Part shown: positions 1 through 6,480 of the stretch, piece by piece
How positions within the stretch are numbered: position 1 is the first letter of the stretch
How the letters are laid out: the number at the start of each line of letters is the position of its first letter
IMG/VR virus record: IMGVR_UViG_3300032668_000087
Span: 1 to 33,367 of that record
Length of the DNA stretch: 33,367 nt
Origin: a virus
Reading direction: 5' to 3' (one strand)
Notes under the pieces: model-generated
The model's input: the letters and a program-made list of their open reading frames with translations, nothing else
The model's database searches: none
What the model was told of the DNA's origin: nothing
Position numbers and translations under genes: made by a program

Positions 1-72
1 AGAGACAATAATCGGTGCTGCAATATCTTCCGATGTGGTCGATGTGAAGCCAAAATCAAAATCTTCGTCCAT
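1..72 (-). CDS. Hypothetical protein, N-terminal fragment cut by the window edge
   Basis: An ATG at 72 on the minus strand overlaps the TAA stop of the polymerase gene (TAATG), and the frame stays open for 24 codons to the window edge. The visible N-terminus begins MDEDFDFGFT and is very acidic. The stop/start overlap is typical of translational coupling in T4-like operons, so I infer a real gene co-transcribed with gene 43. An AGGA lies about 12 nt upstream, a weak ribosome site. No family can be assigned from 24 residues. Confidence 0.6.
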   Translation of the reverse strand, partial: MDEDFDFGFTSTTSEDIAAPIIVS

Positions 73-2579
73 TAGCTGAAAAAGTCCTCTAGTGTTGCGA
101 TCTTCTCTGACTTCCAACCAATCACATCCAGAATGCCCTGTAGTGGTGCAATGAACGCTTTATCAAACTGCATTGGATAGTCGATGTACTTCTCCAAATC
201 AAACTCTGATGGCAACTCAGATGGACAGGAGATGACATTTGTTCTAGCGGGATTAGGTGTTTTCATGTAACAGAACTTCACCTTATCACCGTTTGTTATC
301 TGCTCGTATTTATTACCTAGTCCATGACGCTCTAGCATACGATTGTACAGAATACTGCCACGAACATGAATAGGAGTACCAGAAGCATACGTTTCAATGT
401 CTTTGGTTTCATACTTGTCTAGATCACTGACACCACGAGGGAATGCCACTTCCTCAAAAGGCAACTGTGTAAACATTTTACGAAAATCTGCGATGAACGT
501 TTGCAGTGTCGTTTCACTTTCGTTCATGACAAGATTTAATGCCTTCTTAATATTATCACGACAAGATTGTGGTGTTGATGATTTGACCGCTTCAATGCCA
601 GACATCTTTAGCTTTGCCGAATCGTATGCAACCCCTTCTTGATTCCAGACGTTTAGAATGTATCGCTTCTTTGCTGTCCAGATGGCTTTATCGGCAATAG
701 CTTCACGCTTCATGAACATCTTTTGTGCATATGCATTCATCCGAACAGATAGTTCCAGATATGCTTTATCGATGAATGGTTCAATCTTACTAAGGCAAAA
801 CTTATCTAGAACTTCAACGATCTTCTTTGTGTCCGTTTCATCTGGCATGATCTTGTCGACCAGAGGTGCTAGTGTCACATAGATAGAATCTGTATCTGAT
901 GCAATGATATAATCATAGTCTGTCGTACCACATAGCTTGTTCAAGTATTCATTCATACGATCAGCAATCCAGCGGATGGAAAGCTGGCCAGACATAGTAA
1001 TAGCTTCAGCGTGGTTGATGTCATACCAACGGAAGTATTTGTTGCCAAGTGCGCCATAAGCGGAGTTTAGCTGAATCTTCTTCGCCATCTGTAGGTTGTT
1101 GAGCCGTGCAATCTCTTTAGCAAGCTTAGGATCTTTGGTCTTTTCATACATCTTCTTGGCTTCGATCATCTGCTTCTTATAGACAACACGATCATCATAC
1201 ATCTTGGCCATGATAGCACCAAGAAAGCCCTGCTTGTCTTTGCGATATACACAACCATTGGCTGCATAAGAGTATTCAGAGCCTTGCAACCCAGTGTCTC
1301 TAACTCTCAACAGTTGATCGATGCTTAAGAAGTCCCACATCTTTTCAACAAACGTCTCGGGTGAGATGTTGTATTGTTGAATCAAATGTGGGTACAGAGA
1401 GTTAAGGTCGAATGAAACCATCCAACGATGCATACCTGTTTTTGGATCTTTAACATAACCACCAACAAGACTATCATCACTACGACCAGATTTCTTCTGA
1501 TTGCCTACAACGATATTTCGTTGCATCAGATAGTTGTGGATGATTACGTCCCACTGGCGCACAGATGCTAGTGTATCCTGATAGTTTACCTTTGCGTCAT
1601 AAGCAATAGCAAACACCAGTTCAATCAGTTTCATCTTATCTTCTAGCCGATCAACGATATGAACGTCATGAATGTTGTATTCAACGTAAAGCTGAAAGTT
1701 TCTTTCATACAAATCTTGTAGACTTGTGTAACCTTGTGCTTTATAGTCTAGCTTCTGGTCACCAAGTTCGACCTTGGCAATATGATCCAAACGATAGGAT
1801 TCCTGTGATGTGTATGTAAACTTCTTGTAAAGTGCCATCCAGTCAAGTACAGTGATGCCCATCATGTAGTATGATGTCATCTTACGTCCCTTGATTTCAA
1901 CATCATACTCGCGAAGCATTTGCCATGGGCTAAGACGCTTCGCAGCATCTTCTCCTAGAATCATCCGAATGCGACCAACAAGATAGGGAACGTCAAAAAA
2001 CTCTACGTTCCAACCAGTCAGCACATCTGGGCTATAATCATAGGAGTTCCAGATATCTAGAAACTTCTGAAACAGTTGGTATTCATTTTTGCATTTGTAG
2101 TAGGTGATGTTGTCTTCGTGTGGTGTATAATCTCCACAACCAAACACCGCTTTCTTACCATTGCGCGAAATGGTAATAGCAGTCACTTCATTTGGAGTTG
2201 TTTGAATGGCAGTAGCAATATCTACATCGCCAACCACAGTTTCGATATCAAGACTGACAACAGAGATTGCAGAAGGATCGTACTTGATTTCACCTGGAAA
2301 TGTGTCATACATGAATGGATAGATGAAATGGGTCATGCCATAGATTGGCATTCCATCGATGTTTTCATATTTTTTCTGAAACTCTTTTGCATCATCAACC
2401 GAATCGAAGTCGATCTTACCCACAGGAGAACCATGGATGTTTTTATACTTCGTATGTTCTGTTGTAGGAATAAACAGATATGGCTTATAGTTGACAACTT
2501 GCTTTACTTGTTTGCCGTTTTGAATGCCGCGTACATACATCTTGCCGCGCTGCATGAATGTGTTTGTGTAATAATCCAT
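72..2579 (-). CDS. 43: Family B DNA polymerase, T4 gp43-like
   Basis: Replicative DNA polymerase with 3'-5' proofreading, 835 residues against about 900 in T4. Exonuclease motif I is visible as SLDIET near residue 110. Polymerase motif A appears as SFDLNSLYPHLI, motif B as KIQLNSAYGALGNKYFRWYD and motif C as ASDTDSIYV, with both catalytic aspartates present. All motifs are uninterrupted, with no intein or split. The ATG at 2579 has a GAGG ribosome site 5 nt upstream. In T4 it works with the gp45 clamp and the gp44/62 loader, both encoded at 6013-8711. A strong hairpin lies just upstream of the ribosome site (2590-2645); T4 and RB69 gp43 repress their own translation through a leader hairpin, so the same could apply here by inference. 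Confidence 0.98.
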   Translation of the reverse strand: MDYYTNTFMQRGKMYVRGIQNGKQVKQVVNYKPYLFIPTTEHTKYKNIHGSPVGKIDFDSVDDAKEFQKKYENIDGMPIYGMTHFIYPFMYDTFPGEIKYDPSAISVVSLDIETVVGDVDIATAIQTTPNEVTAITISRNGKKAVFGCGDYTPHEDNITYYKCKNEYQLFQKFLDIWNSYDYSPDVLTGWNVEFFDVPYLVGRIRMILGEDAAKRLSPWQMLREYDVEIKGRKMTSYYMMGITVLDWMALYKKFTYTSQESYRLDHIAKVELGDQKLDYKAQGYTSLQDLYERNFQLYVEYNIHDVHIVDRLEDKMKLIELVFAIAYDAKVNYQDTLASVRQWDVIIHNYLMQRNIVVGNQKKSGRSDDSLVGGYVKDPKTGMHRWMVSFDLNSLYPHLIQQYNISPETFVEKMWDFLSIDQLLRVRDTGLQGSEYSYAANGCVYRKDKQGFLGAIMAKMYDDRVVYKKQMIEAKKMYEKTKDPKLAKEIARLNNLQMAKKIQLNSAYGALGNKYFRWYDINHAEAITMSGQLSIRWIADRMNEYLNKLCGTTDYDYIIASDTDSIYVTLAPLVDKIMPDETDTKKIVEVLDKFCLSKIEPFIDKAYLELSVRMNAYAQKMFMKREAIADKAIWTAKKRYILNVWNQEGVAYDSAKLKMSGIEAVKSSTPQSCRDNIKKALNLVMNESETTLQTFIADFRKMFTQLPFEEVAFPRGVSDLDKYETKDIETYASGTPIHVRGSILYNRMLERHGLGNKYEQITNGDKVKFCYMKTPNPARTNVISCPSELPSEFDLEKYIDYPMQFDKAFIAPLQGILDVIGWKSEKIATLEDFFS

Positions 2580-2589
2580 ATCACCTCAA

Positions 2590-2645
2590 CTGTTTAGAAT
2601 CTCTCAATGGCTCATCTTACACCAAAGCGAGAGATTAGTAAACAG
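2590..2645 (-). promoter_or_regulatory. Long hairpin in the gene 43 leader (possible translational operator)
   Basis: In minus-strand RNA, CTGTTTA (2645-2639) pairs with TAAACAG (2596-2590) and AATCTCTC (2636-2629) pairs with GAGAGATT (2605-2598). That gives 15 base pairs interrupted only by a 2x1 internal loop, closing a 23-nt loop. The stem ends 2-3 nt before the GAGG ribosome site of gene 43 and contains the stop codon of the upstream nucleotidyltransferase gene. There is no U-run, so it is not an intrinsic terminator. Its position matches the gp43 operator of T4/RB69, but its sequence is not claimed to be the same. Confidence 0.7.
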
Positions 2646-3381
2646 ATAAATGTCGATCTTGCATTTTTATCAGATATTCGTTTAGCTTATCAATGTAGCC
2701 CATATTACGTAACTCCTTAAAGAGGAGGTTCTCAACAGAAAGTTCACCAGATTTGTGAATACCAGAAGAACGCATATTGCGGATCTTGATCTTGAGGCGC
2801 TTAATGTCCTCGCTATGGTCACCAGTCTTTGTGAGAACATCTTCGATCTGTTTGATTAGATGTTCAAGTCTATTCTTAAAGCCTGTGTCATTGTGAAAGT
2901 CACCTGGCTTCTCTTTTCTTGGCTTGAACAGCCACTTGTCTTGCATTAGAGAGTAGACACCACGATTTGCTTTAGGTGACACCAACTTCTCTCTATAACT
3001 CTGCGCATATAGTTCAACAGGATATCCCATGACAGTCAGCGATGGATGTTTGTATCCCCATAAAAGTTTCTTATCATAAAGATAATCATCAAGATACACG
3101 CGGTTGATACCTGGAATCTTTGGAATGTTGATCAGTAGATGAACGTCTAGATCGGAATGTGGTGTATAGTTATAGTTTGCATTGCCACCAGTGAACACGA
3201 TGTCTTTGATAGCATCTTCTGGAATATTGGCAAACACAGCAAACATTCTACCAATCAATAGAAGACGTTCTTTGATGTTCTGCTTTAGTTCATCACCATC
3301 CCAGATAAGAGGATTCAACTCATCATGATACTGAAACGTAAGAGAGATATCTTCTCTTAGAAAGTGACCAAACTTGTGCAT
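2635..3381 (-). CDS. Nucleotidyltransferase-fold protein
   Basis: A 248-residue protein with a nucleotidyltransferase signature: FTGGNANYNY, then HSDLDVHLLI, giving the G-G/N...DxD metal-binding arrangement near residues 65-85. VELYAQ further on may supply the third acidic position. The C-terminal half is helical and charged. I take the second ATG (3381) as the start because AAGGA sits 6 nt before it and abuts the first ATG at 3387. It lies directly after the lysis peptidase gene and upstream of gene 43, probably in the same transcript. Related proteins are common in T4-like phages; substrate and role are unknown. Confidence 0.75.
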   Translation of the reverse strand: MHKFGHFLREDISLTFQYHDELNPLIWDGDELKQNIKERLLLIGRMFAVFANIPEDAIKDIVFTGGNANYNYTPHSDLDVHLLINIPKIPGINRVYLDDYLYDKKLLWGYKHPSLTVMGYPVELYAQSYREKLVSPKANRGVYSLMQDKWLFKPRKEKPGDFHNDTGFKNRLEHLIKQIEDVLTKTGDHSEDIKRLKIKIRNMRSSGIHKSGELSVENLLFKELRNMGYIDKLNEYLIKMQDRHLSVY

Positions 3382-3390
3382 TGACATTCC

Positions 3391-3873
3391 TTATAGATTT
3401 TGATAAGGATCATAGTTGGCATCTGGGTACCATGAACCATTGAAGAGTTTGTTTTGATCTTTTACAGAAACAAACTGGACATGATCCATGTCCTTGAATG
3501 TATGTACTGATTTAGGAGTGCCCCAATCTGCACCAGAGATAAGACCGTGCTTTGTTGCTAGTCTGCAAAGGAACGTATAGTCGCCTTCAAATGAAGGTTG
3601 ACCATTGACCAGCTTTACGATATCACAAGCAAGCCCATAGTGATGTACACCAACATTCTTCAGCTTCGTGGCATGTTGATTGAAGAGTTGTACCTGGCGT
3701 TCATCTGAGCGATAAGTTTCTAGGATCTTTAGTGGTTGACCAGCAGCAGCAGATTCTGCCATAAGTGCCTCGACTTTGGCTTTGAACGCTGGGAATAACA
3801 AGTCTAAAGAGTTTACCATGTTTGTTGTATGAAACAATGGGCTCTTTTGGATTACATCTGTGTAGAAACTCAT
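3391..3873 (-). CDS. M15-family peptidase, probable endolysin (L-Ala-D-Glu or D-Ala-D-Ala type)
   Basis: A 160-residue zinc peptidase of the VanY/CwlK-like M15 group. Visible features are YRSDERQ near residue 54, the metal motif HHYGLACD (H78, D84) and a C-terminal DW...H...MDH block with the third ligand H131. These residues form the M15 active site. No signal peptide is seen, so export would need a holin. It probably cuts peptidoglycan peptides at lysis. An AAGGA lies 9 nt before the ATG. Its leader holds an intrinsic terminator overlapped by a T4-type late promoter, fitting expression held back until late infection. Confidence 0.85.
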   Translation of the reverse strand: MSFYTDVIQKSPLFHTTNMVNSLDLLFPAFKAKVEALMAESAAAGQPLKILETYRSDERQVQLFNQHATKLKNVGVHHYGLACDIVKLVNGQPSFEGDYTFLCRLATKHGLISGADWGTPKSVHTFKDMDHVQFVSVKDQNKLFNGSWYPDANYDPYQNL

Positions 3874-3890
3874 CGCTATAGTCCTTGAAA

Positions 3891-3920
3891 CAAAAAGAGA
3901 GGGACAATATGCCCCTCTCT
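3891..3920 (-). terminator. Intrinsic terminator upstream of the lysis peptidase
   Basis: Minus-strand RNA folds AGAGAGGG (3920-3913) with CCCTCTCT (3903-3896), 8 perfect pairs around a 9-nt loop, followed at once by UUUUU. It lies between the Hsp20/micro-gene block and the peptidase gene, so it should stop read-through into the lysis gene. Its 5' arm touches the end of the late promoter at 3920-3927. Confidence 0.85.
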
Positions 3921-3927
3921 ATTTATA
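3920..3927 (-). promoter_or_regulatory. T4-type late promoter (TATAAATA) for the lysis peptidase
   Basis: An exact TATAAATA, the T4 late consensus read by gp55-bound RNA polymerase. In T4 transcription starts about 6 nt downstream, here near 3914, which is inside the 5' arm of the terminator. Transcripts started here would lack most of that arm. Confidence 0.75.
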
Positions 3928-3929
3928 GA

Positions 3930-3971
3930 TTATCCTAGATAATCCCATTCGTCCTCAGTATATGGCCACAT
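3930..3971 (-). CDS. Candidate 13-residue micro-protein MWPYTEDEWDYLG
   Basis: An ATG preceded by AAGGAG with 7-nt spacing opens a frame of 13 codons ending in TAA, encoding the acidic, aromatic peptide MWPYTEDEWDYLG. The ribosome site is one of the best in the region, the main reason to consider it real. It follows the 31-codon membrane micro-gene and precedes the lysis terminator. Function unknown; conservation in relatives would be decisive. Confidence 0.45.
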   Translation of the reverse strand: MWPYTEDEWDYLG

Positions 3972-3982
3972 AGACAATCTCC

Positions 3983-4078
3983 TTATAGTGCAAGAAGATT
4001 ATACATAGTGATCAAACATAGACCTGCAATGGTAAACCCTGCAACTCTTGATACAGGGACGATGTATTTTTCTAGCAT
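3983..4078 (-). CDS. Small single-pass membrane protein, 31 residues
   Basis: An ATG at 4078 abuts the Hsp20 stop codon and opens 31 codons to TAA. The peptide begins MLEKYIVPVSRVAG and continues as an uninterrupted hydrophobic stretch of about 18 residues, a likely transmembrane helix with a short charged N-terminus. The ATG lies about 11 nt after an AAGGAAAA in the Hsp20 3' end. It is probably translated with its neighbours. No homologue is recognised; tiny membrane proteins are frequent in T4-like genomes. Confidence 0.6.
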   Translation of the reverse strand: MLEKYIVPVSRVAGFTIAGLCLITMYNLLAL

Positions 4079-4624
4079 TTATTTTCCTTCTCTTTCAGCC
4101 AGATATTCTGCGGTAGAAGAAGATTTTTTTGTTGTATGGATATCATGTTTGTCTTGAATGTCAATCTTCTTCGGTTTCTTATGTTCTGGAATGACATACT
4201 CCAGACCAACGCGAAGAATCCCATTTAGAAGTTCTGCGCCAGTGATTTCAACATGATCAGCAAGTGTGAACTGGCGCGTAAATGGACGCATTGCCAATCC
4301 TTGATGTAGAAATAGTGGCCAAGTCCATTCGCCTTCTGAATCTTTCTCAGAAGATTCACCTGACTTGACATTGCCCTTAATAGTTAGTTTACCATCAGAG
4401 AGTTCAACGTCAATATCTTCGCGTGCGAAACCCGCAACTGCCACTTCAATGACATACTTGTTTCCATCAATCTTTTTGATGTTGTATGGTGGGTAGTTCG
4501 TAGAAAGCTTTGCTGTCTGCTCTGCCGCTGATGCTAGTTTCTGTACTAGAGGATCAAAGCCAACAAAAAACTTATCTATTTCTGGGGTAAAAGCAAAGCT
4601 TGAGCCGTAAAAAGTGTTAGCCAT
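4079..4624 (-). CDS. Small heat-shock protein, Hsp20/IbpA-like
   Basis: A 181-residue alpha-crystallin-domain chaperone. The core runs from about residue 45 (YPPYNIKKID, then YVIEVAVAGF and DIDVELSDGKLTIKG) to residue 155. An N-terminal helical arm (TPEIDKFFVG) and a charged, Lys-rich C-terminal tail flank it. The start at 4624 (MANTFYG) is chosen over 4669 because AGGAGA sits 7 nt upstream. Hsp20 genes are common in cyanophage-like members of the T4 superfamily, where they are thought to help virion protein folding. A TATAAATA lies at 4685-4692 and the leader can form a 5' hairpin, so late expression is likely. Confidence 0.92.
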   Translation of the reverse strand: MANTFYGSSFAFTPEIDKFFVGFDPLVQKLASAAEQTAKLSTNYPPYNIKKIDGNKYVIEVAVAGFAREDIDVELSDGKLTIKGNVKSGESSEKDSEGEWTWPLFLHQGLAMRPFTRQFTLADHVEITGAELLNGILRVGLEYVIPEHKKPKKIDIQDKHDIHTTKKSSSTAEYLAEREGK

Positions 4625-4659
4625 ATTAGTTCTCCTATTTAAGCGAGAGTTGATGTAAT

Positions 4660-4692
4660 GTCTACCCATTTGGCATAGACGAGTTATTTATA
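4660..4692 (-). promoter_or_regulatory. Late promoter TATAAATA (4685-4692) and 5' hairpin of the hsp20 leader
   Basis: Exact TATAAATA at 4692-4685, overlapping the stop of the upstream 57-residue gene. The predicted start, about 4679, coincides with the first bases of a hairpin: GTCTA (4680-4676) pairs with TAGAC (4664-4660). A short inner CC/GG pair is offset by a 2-nt and a 1-nt bulge. The promoter call is firm; the hairpin is short and less certain. Confidence 0.65.
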
Positions 4693-4861
4693 AACGTTTC
4701 CACTTACTGCCGAGAAGAATCCTGGTCTTCATTCTGAACCACCAGGATTTCTCTTCTCTAAACTTTAACACGATTGCATTAGGATCACCAAATACAACCC
4801 ACTCCCATATGAAGGGTGGTAGCTTCGGTGTAGGCGTCCATACTGGTTCCCATGGTTGCAT
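4688..4861 (-). CDS. Hypothetical Trp-rich protein, 57 residues
   Basis: An ATG at 4861 with AGGA 10 nt upstream opens 57 codons to TAA at 4688. The product starts MQPWEPVWTP and carries six tryptophans, several prolines and a strongly basic C-terminus ending KWKRL. It lies on the same strand as Hsp20, and the Hsp20 late promoter overlaps its stop codon. The endonuclease cassette at 4889-5619 now separates it from regA. It contains no recognised domain; the ribosome site and tight packing support it. Confidence 0.65.
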   Translation of the reverse strand: MQPWEPVWTPTPKLPPFIWEWVVFGDPNAIVLKFREEKSWWFRMKTRILLGSKWKRL

Positions 4862-4888
4862 AATGTATCATCCTGAAAGTTTGTCTTT

Positions 4889-4896
4889 TATAAATA
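4889..4896 (+). promoter_or_regulatory. Late promoter TATAAATA of the first plus-strand homing endonuclease
   Basis: Exact T4 late consensus on the plus strand, the only plus-strand gene downstream being the GIY-YIG endonuclease at 4960. The expected start near 4902 is the first base of the conserved leader hairpin. Confidence 0.75.
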
Positions 4897-4901
4897 CTAA
4901 T

Positions 4902-4959
4902 GTAGATCGCGGTGACTTGGCCGAAACCCATCTACTCTAGAAACTTGGGAGATTCCAGC
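4902..4959 (+). ncRNA. Conserved endonuclease leader hairpin, copy 1
   Basis: Outer stem GTAGAT (4902-4907) pairs with ATCTAC (4930-4935). A CGC bulge (4908-4910), an inner GGT/ACC pair (4911-4913 with 4926-4928) and a 1-nt C bulge follow, then TCTAG, GGGAG and CAGC before the ATG. Three other plus-strand endonuclease genes (copies at 7454, 13396 and 26435) share this layout with different but still paired stem sequences. This copy has the weakest inner stem. Confidence 0.65.
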
Positions 4960-5619
4960 ATGACTACTTATACACCCTATACATATCTCATTGGTTGGTC
5001 TAAACTCAACAAATGGTACTATGGTGTTCGCTTTGCGAAAGGTTGTCGTCCGGACGATCTATGGACATCATACTACACATCATCCAAGTATGTCAAGATG
5101 TTTCGTGAAGAAAATGGTGAACCCGATGTGATTTTGATTAGAAGAACATTTTCTGATCGCATCCAAGCATTAGATTGGGAACATAAAGTTTTGCGTAGAA
5201 TGAATGTGTCTACTAAAGACACATGGCTGAACAAGACAGACAATAGATCCGTAATAAACGACAGATATATGTTAGCAGCATCACATACTCCCATCGCAAA
5301 CAACAAAAGATCAACGGCGATGTGTAAGAAGATATGGATCACTAATGGCAATGAGAACAAAAGAATCGACCAGTATGATCATATTCCTAAAGAATGGCAC
5401 ACTGGTCGATCTAATCTCAAGAGAACCTTTACTTCTAGTCAACTAGAAAGAGTAAAGAATATGGGTATAAACAACAAAAATAAGAGGATTGGAAGAAATA
5501 ACGCTGCTTCCAGAAAGGTTATTTTTGGAGAAACCATATTCGATAGTATCAGAGATGCCATCAAATACACAAATCTATCAAAATATAAACTCAAAAAGCT
5601 AGGCGCTGTCTTTGTATAA
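4960..5619 (+). CDS. GIY-YIG homing endonuclease with C-terminal DNA-binding module
   Basis: A free-standing homing endonuclease of 219 residues. The N-terminus shows a phage-type GIY-YIG pattern: YTYLIGW, then KWYYGVR, then SYYTSSK, with conserved E/H further on in LDWEHKVL. Near residue 122 a second module begins with IWITNGNENKRI and IPKEWHTGRS, a pattern also found in the HNH enzyme at 26490, where it probably binds DNA. The start MTTYTPYT at 4960 is chosen because the conserved leader and GGGAG precede it. The gene opposes its neighbours and stops 1 nt from the regA stop codon, as expected for an inserted cassette. Confidence 0.85.
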   Translation: MTTYTPYTYLIGWSKLNKWYYGVRFAKGCRPDDLWTSYYTSSKYVKMFREENGEPDVILIRRTFSDRIQALDWEHKVLRRMNVSTKDTWLNKTDNRSVINDRYMLAASHTPIANNKRSTAMCKKIWITNGNENKRIDQYDHIPKEWHTGRSNLKRTFTSSQLERVKNMGINNKNKRIGRNNAASRKVIFGETIFDSIRDAIKYTNLSKYKLKKLGAVFV

Positions 5620-5620
5620 T

Positions 5621-6016
5621 CTAACGTTTTCCTATATTATATTTTGTTACAAGATTCCAATCATGCTTTTCTTTGTATGATAAAATCTTGATTTGATTTA
5701 GTGGAGTGATTGGTTCTTCTGTTTTCTTTGGTTCAACAATAGTGAGTAAACCCCACTCTGCCAAAAGATTGATGATTGTGTTTCTACGACCTTCATCTGT
5801 ATCCGAGAAATCAGTTGGTTTGCCATCAAGAGCAAACAACTCTTTGAAGTGAACGATATAGTATTTCTTCTGCTTATGCAGAATATGACAGGACTGATAC
5901 AGGATCTTGTCCTTACGTGAAGCGATCCCAATGCGAGTCAACGTTTCTTTAATCTTCAAGAAATCGTCTGGCTCTTTTAGGGTTACCTCTACTAGAGCCT
6001 CTACTGTCAGTTTCAT
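5621..6016 (-). CDS. regA: RegA translational repressor
   Basis: A 131-residue protein matching T4 RegA (122 residues), most clearly in LYQSCHILHKQKKYY and IVHFKELFALDGK around residues 39-70. RegA is an RNA-binding protein that represses translation of many early phage mRNAs, including clamp-loader and clamp genes, by blocking ribosome sites. It overlaps the gp62 gene by 4 nt, as in the T4 order 45-44-62-regA-43. Unlike in T4, gene 43 does not follow directly: the endonuclease cassette, the Hsp20 block, the lysis peptidase and a nucleotidyltransferase gene intervene. Confidence 0.95.
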   Translation of the reverse strand: MKLTVEALVEVTLKEPDDFLKIKETLTRIGIASRKDKILYQSCHILHKQKKYYIVHFKELFALDGKPTDFSDTDEGRRNTIINLLAEWGLLTIVEPKKTEEPITPLNQIKILSYKEKHDWNLVTKYNIGKR

Positions 6017-6480
6017 TTTGTTCCACCCTTACTTAATCTTTTCTTTATGTTTTTTACCTGTTCGGATGACAATACAGACAACGCAACTTCAGCTTTTCGG
6101 TCCGAGTAACCGAATGCTTCTTTGATGATGTCTAGATCGGCATCTTTTTCTTTCTTAGGCCATTTCGACTTCCGAAACTTTGGTCTAACAGTATTTAGTA
6201 AAAAATCGTATTGAAGTTTCTTGTCTAGGTGATAGTATTGGTTAACAAGGTTTGCTAATGTTGCGGTATCATGAAACAAAGATAGCCCGCGGTTGACAAT
6301 CCAAGGATTGTATTCTTTCTCCACTTGCGCTGGATCGTGTGGTCCGTTGAATAGGTTCTTATGTGTATTGATACTGTCGATGAAATCGAAGGGGCTATAG
6401 ATCGCTTTAGGCCTAAAGTCCTCTTCTTCAACCTCTACAATATCACTGGCAAGATTCATTACATCGAATACACTGTTCAC
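6013..6480 (-). CDS. 62: Clamp loader small subunit, gp62-like
   Basis: Small subunit of the sliding-clamp loader, which acts with gp44 to place gp45 on DNA. Recognisable features are YSPFDFIDSINTHKNLF, NPWIVNRGLSLFHDT and a basic region KFRKSKWPKKEKD, typical of cyanophage-type gp62. The start is uncertain. GTG at 6480 overlaps the gp44 stop as GTGA and suits translational coupling; TTG at 6492 and ATG at 6459 are in frame, and none has a strong ribosome site. The size (about 155 residues) is below T4 gp62 (187 residues). The gene lies between gp44 and regA as in T4. Confidence 0.88.
   Translation of the reverse strand: MNSVFDVMNLASDIVEVEEEDFRPKAIYSPFDFIDSINTHKNLFNGPHDPAQVEKEYNPWIVNRGLSLFHDTATLANLVNQYYHLDKKLQYDFLLNTVRPKFRKSKWPKKEKDADLDIIKEAFGYSDRKAEVALSVLSSEQVKNIKKRLSKGGTK

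Noticed and set aside
2076-2597. Plus-strand open frame of 173 codons opposite gene 43
   Set aside because: It is the antisense shadow of the polymerase gene with no ribosome site and no recognisable product.
4902-4959. Idea that the endonuclease leader is a group I intron or known self-cleaving ribozyme
   Set aside because: It is far too short for an intron, the endonuclease genes are free-standing, and I see no hammerhead-type core (CTGATGA with GAAA).
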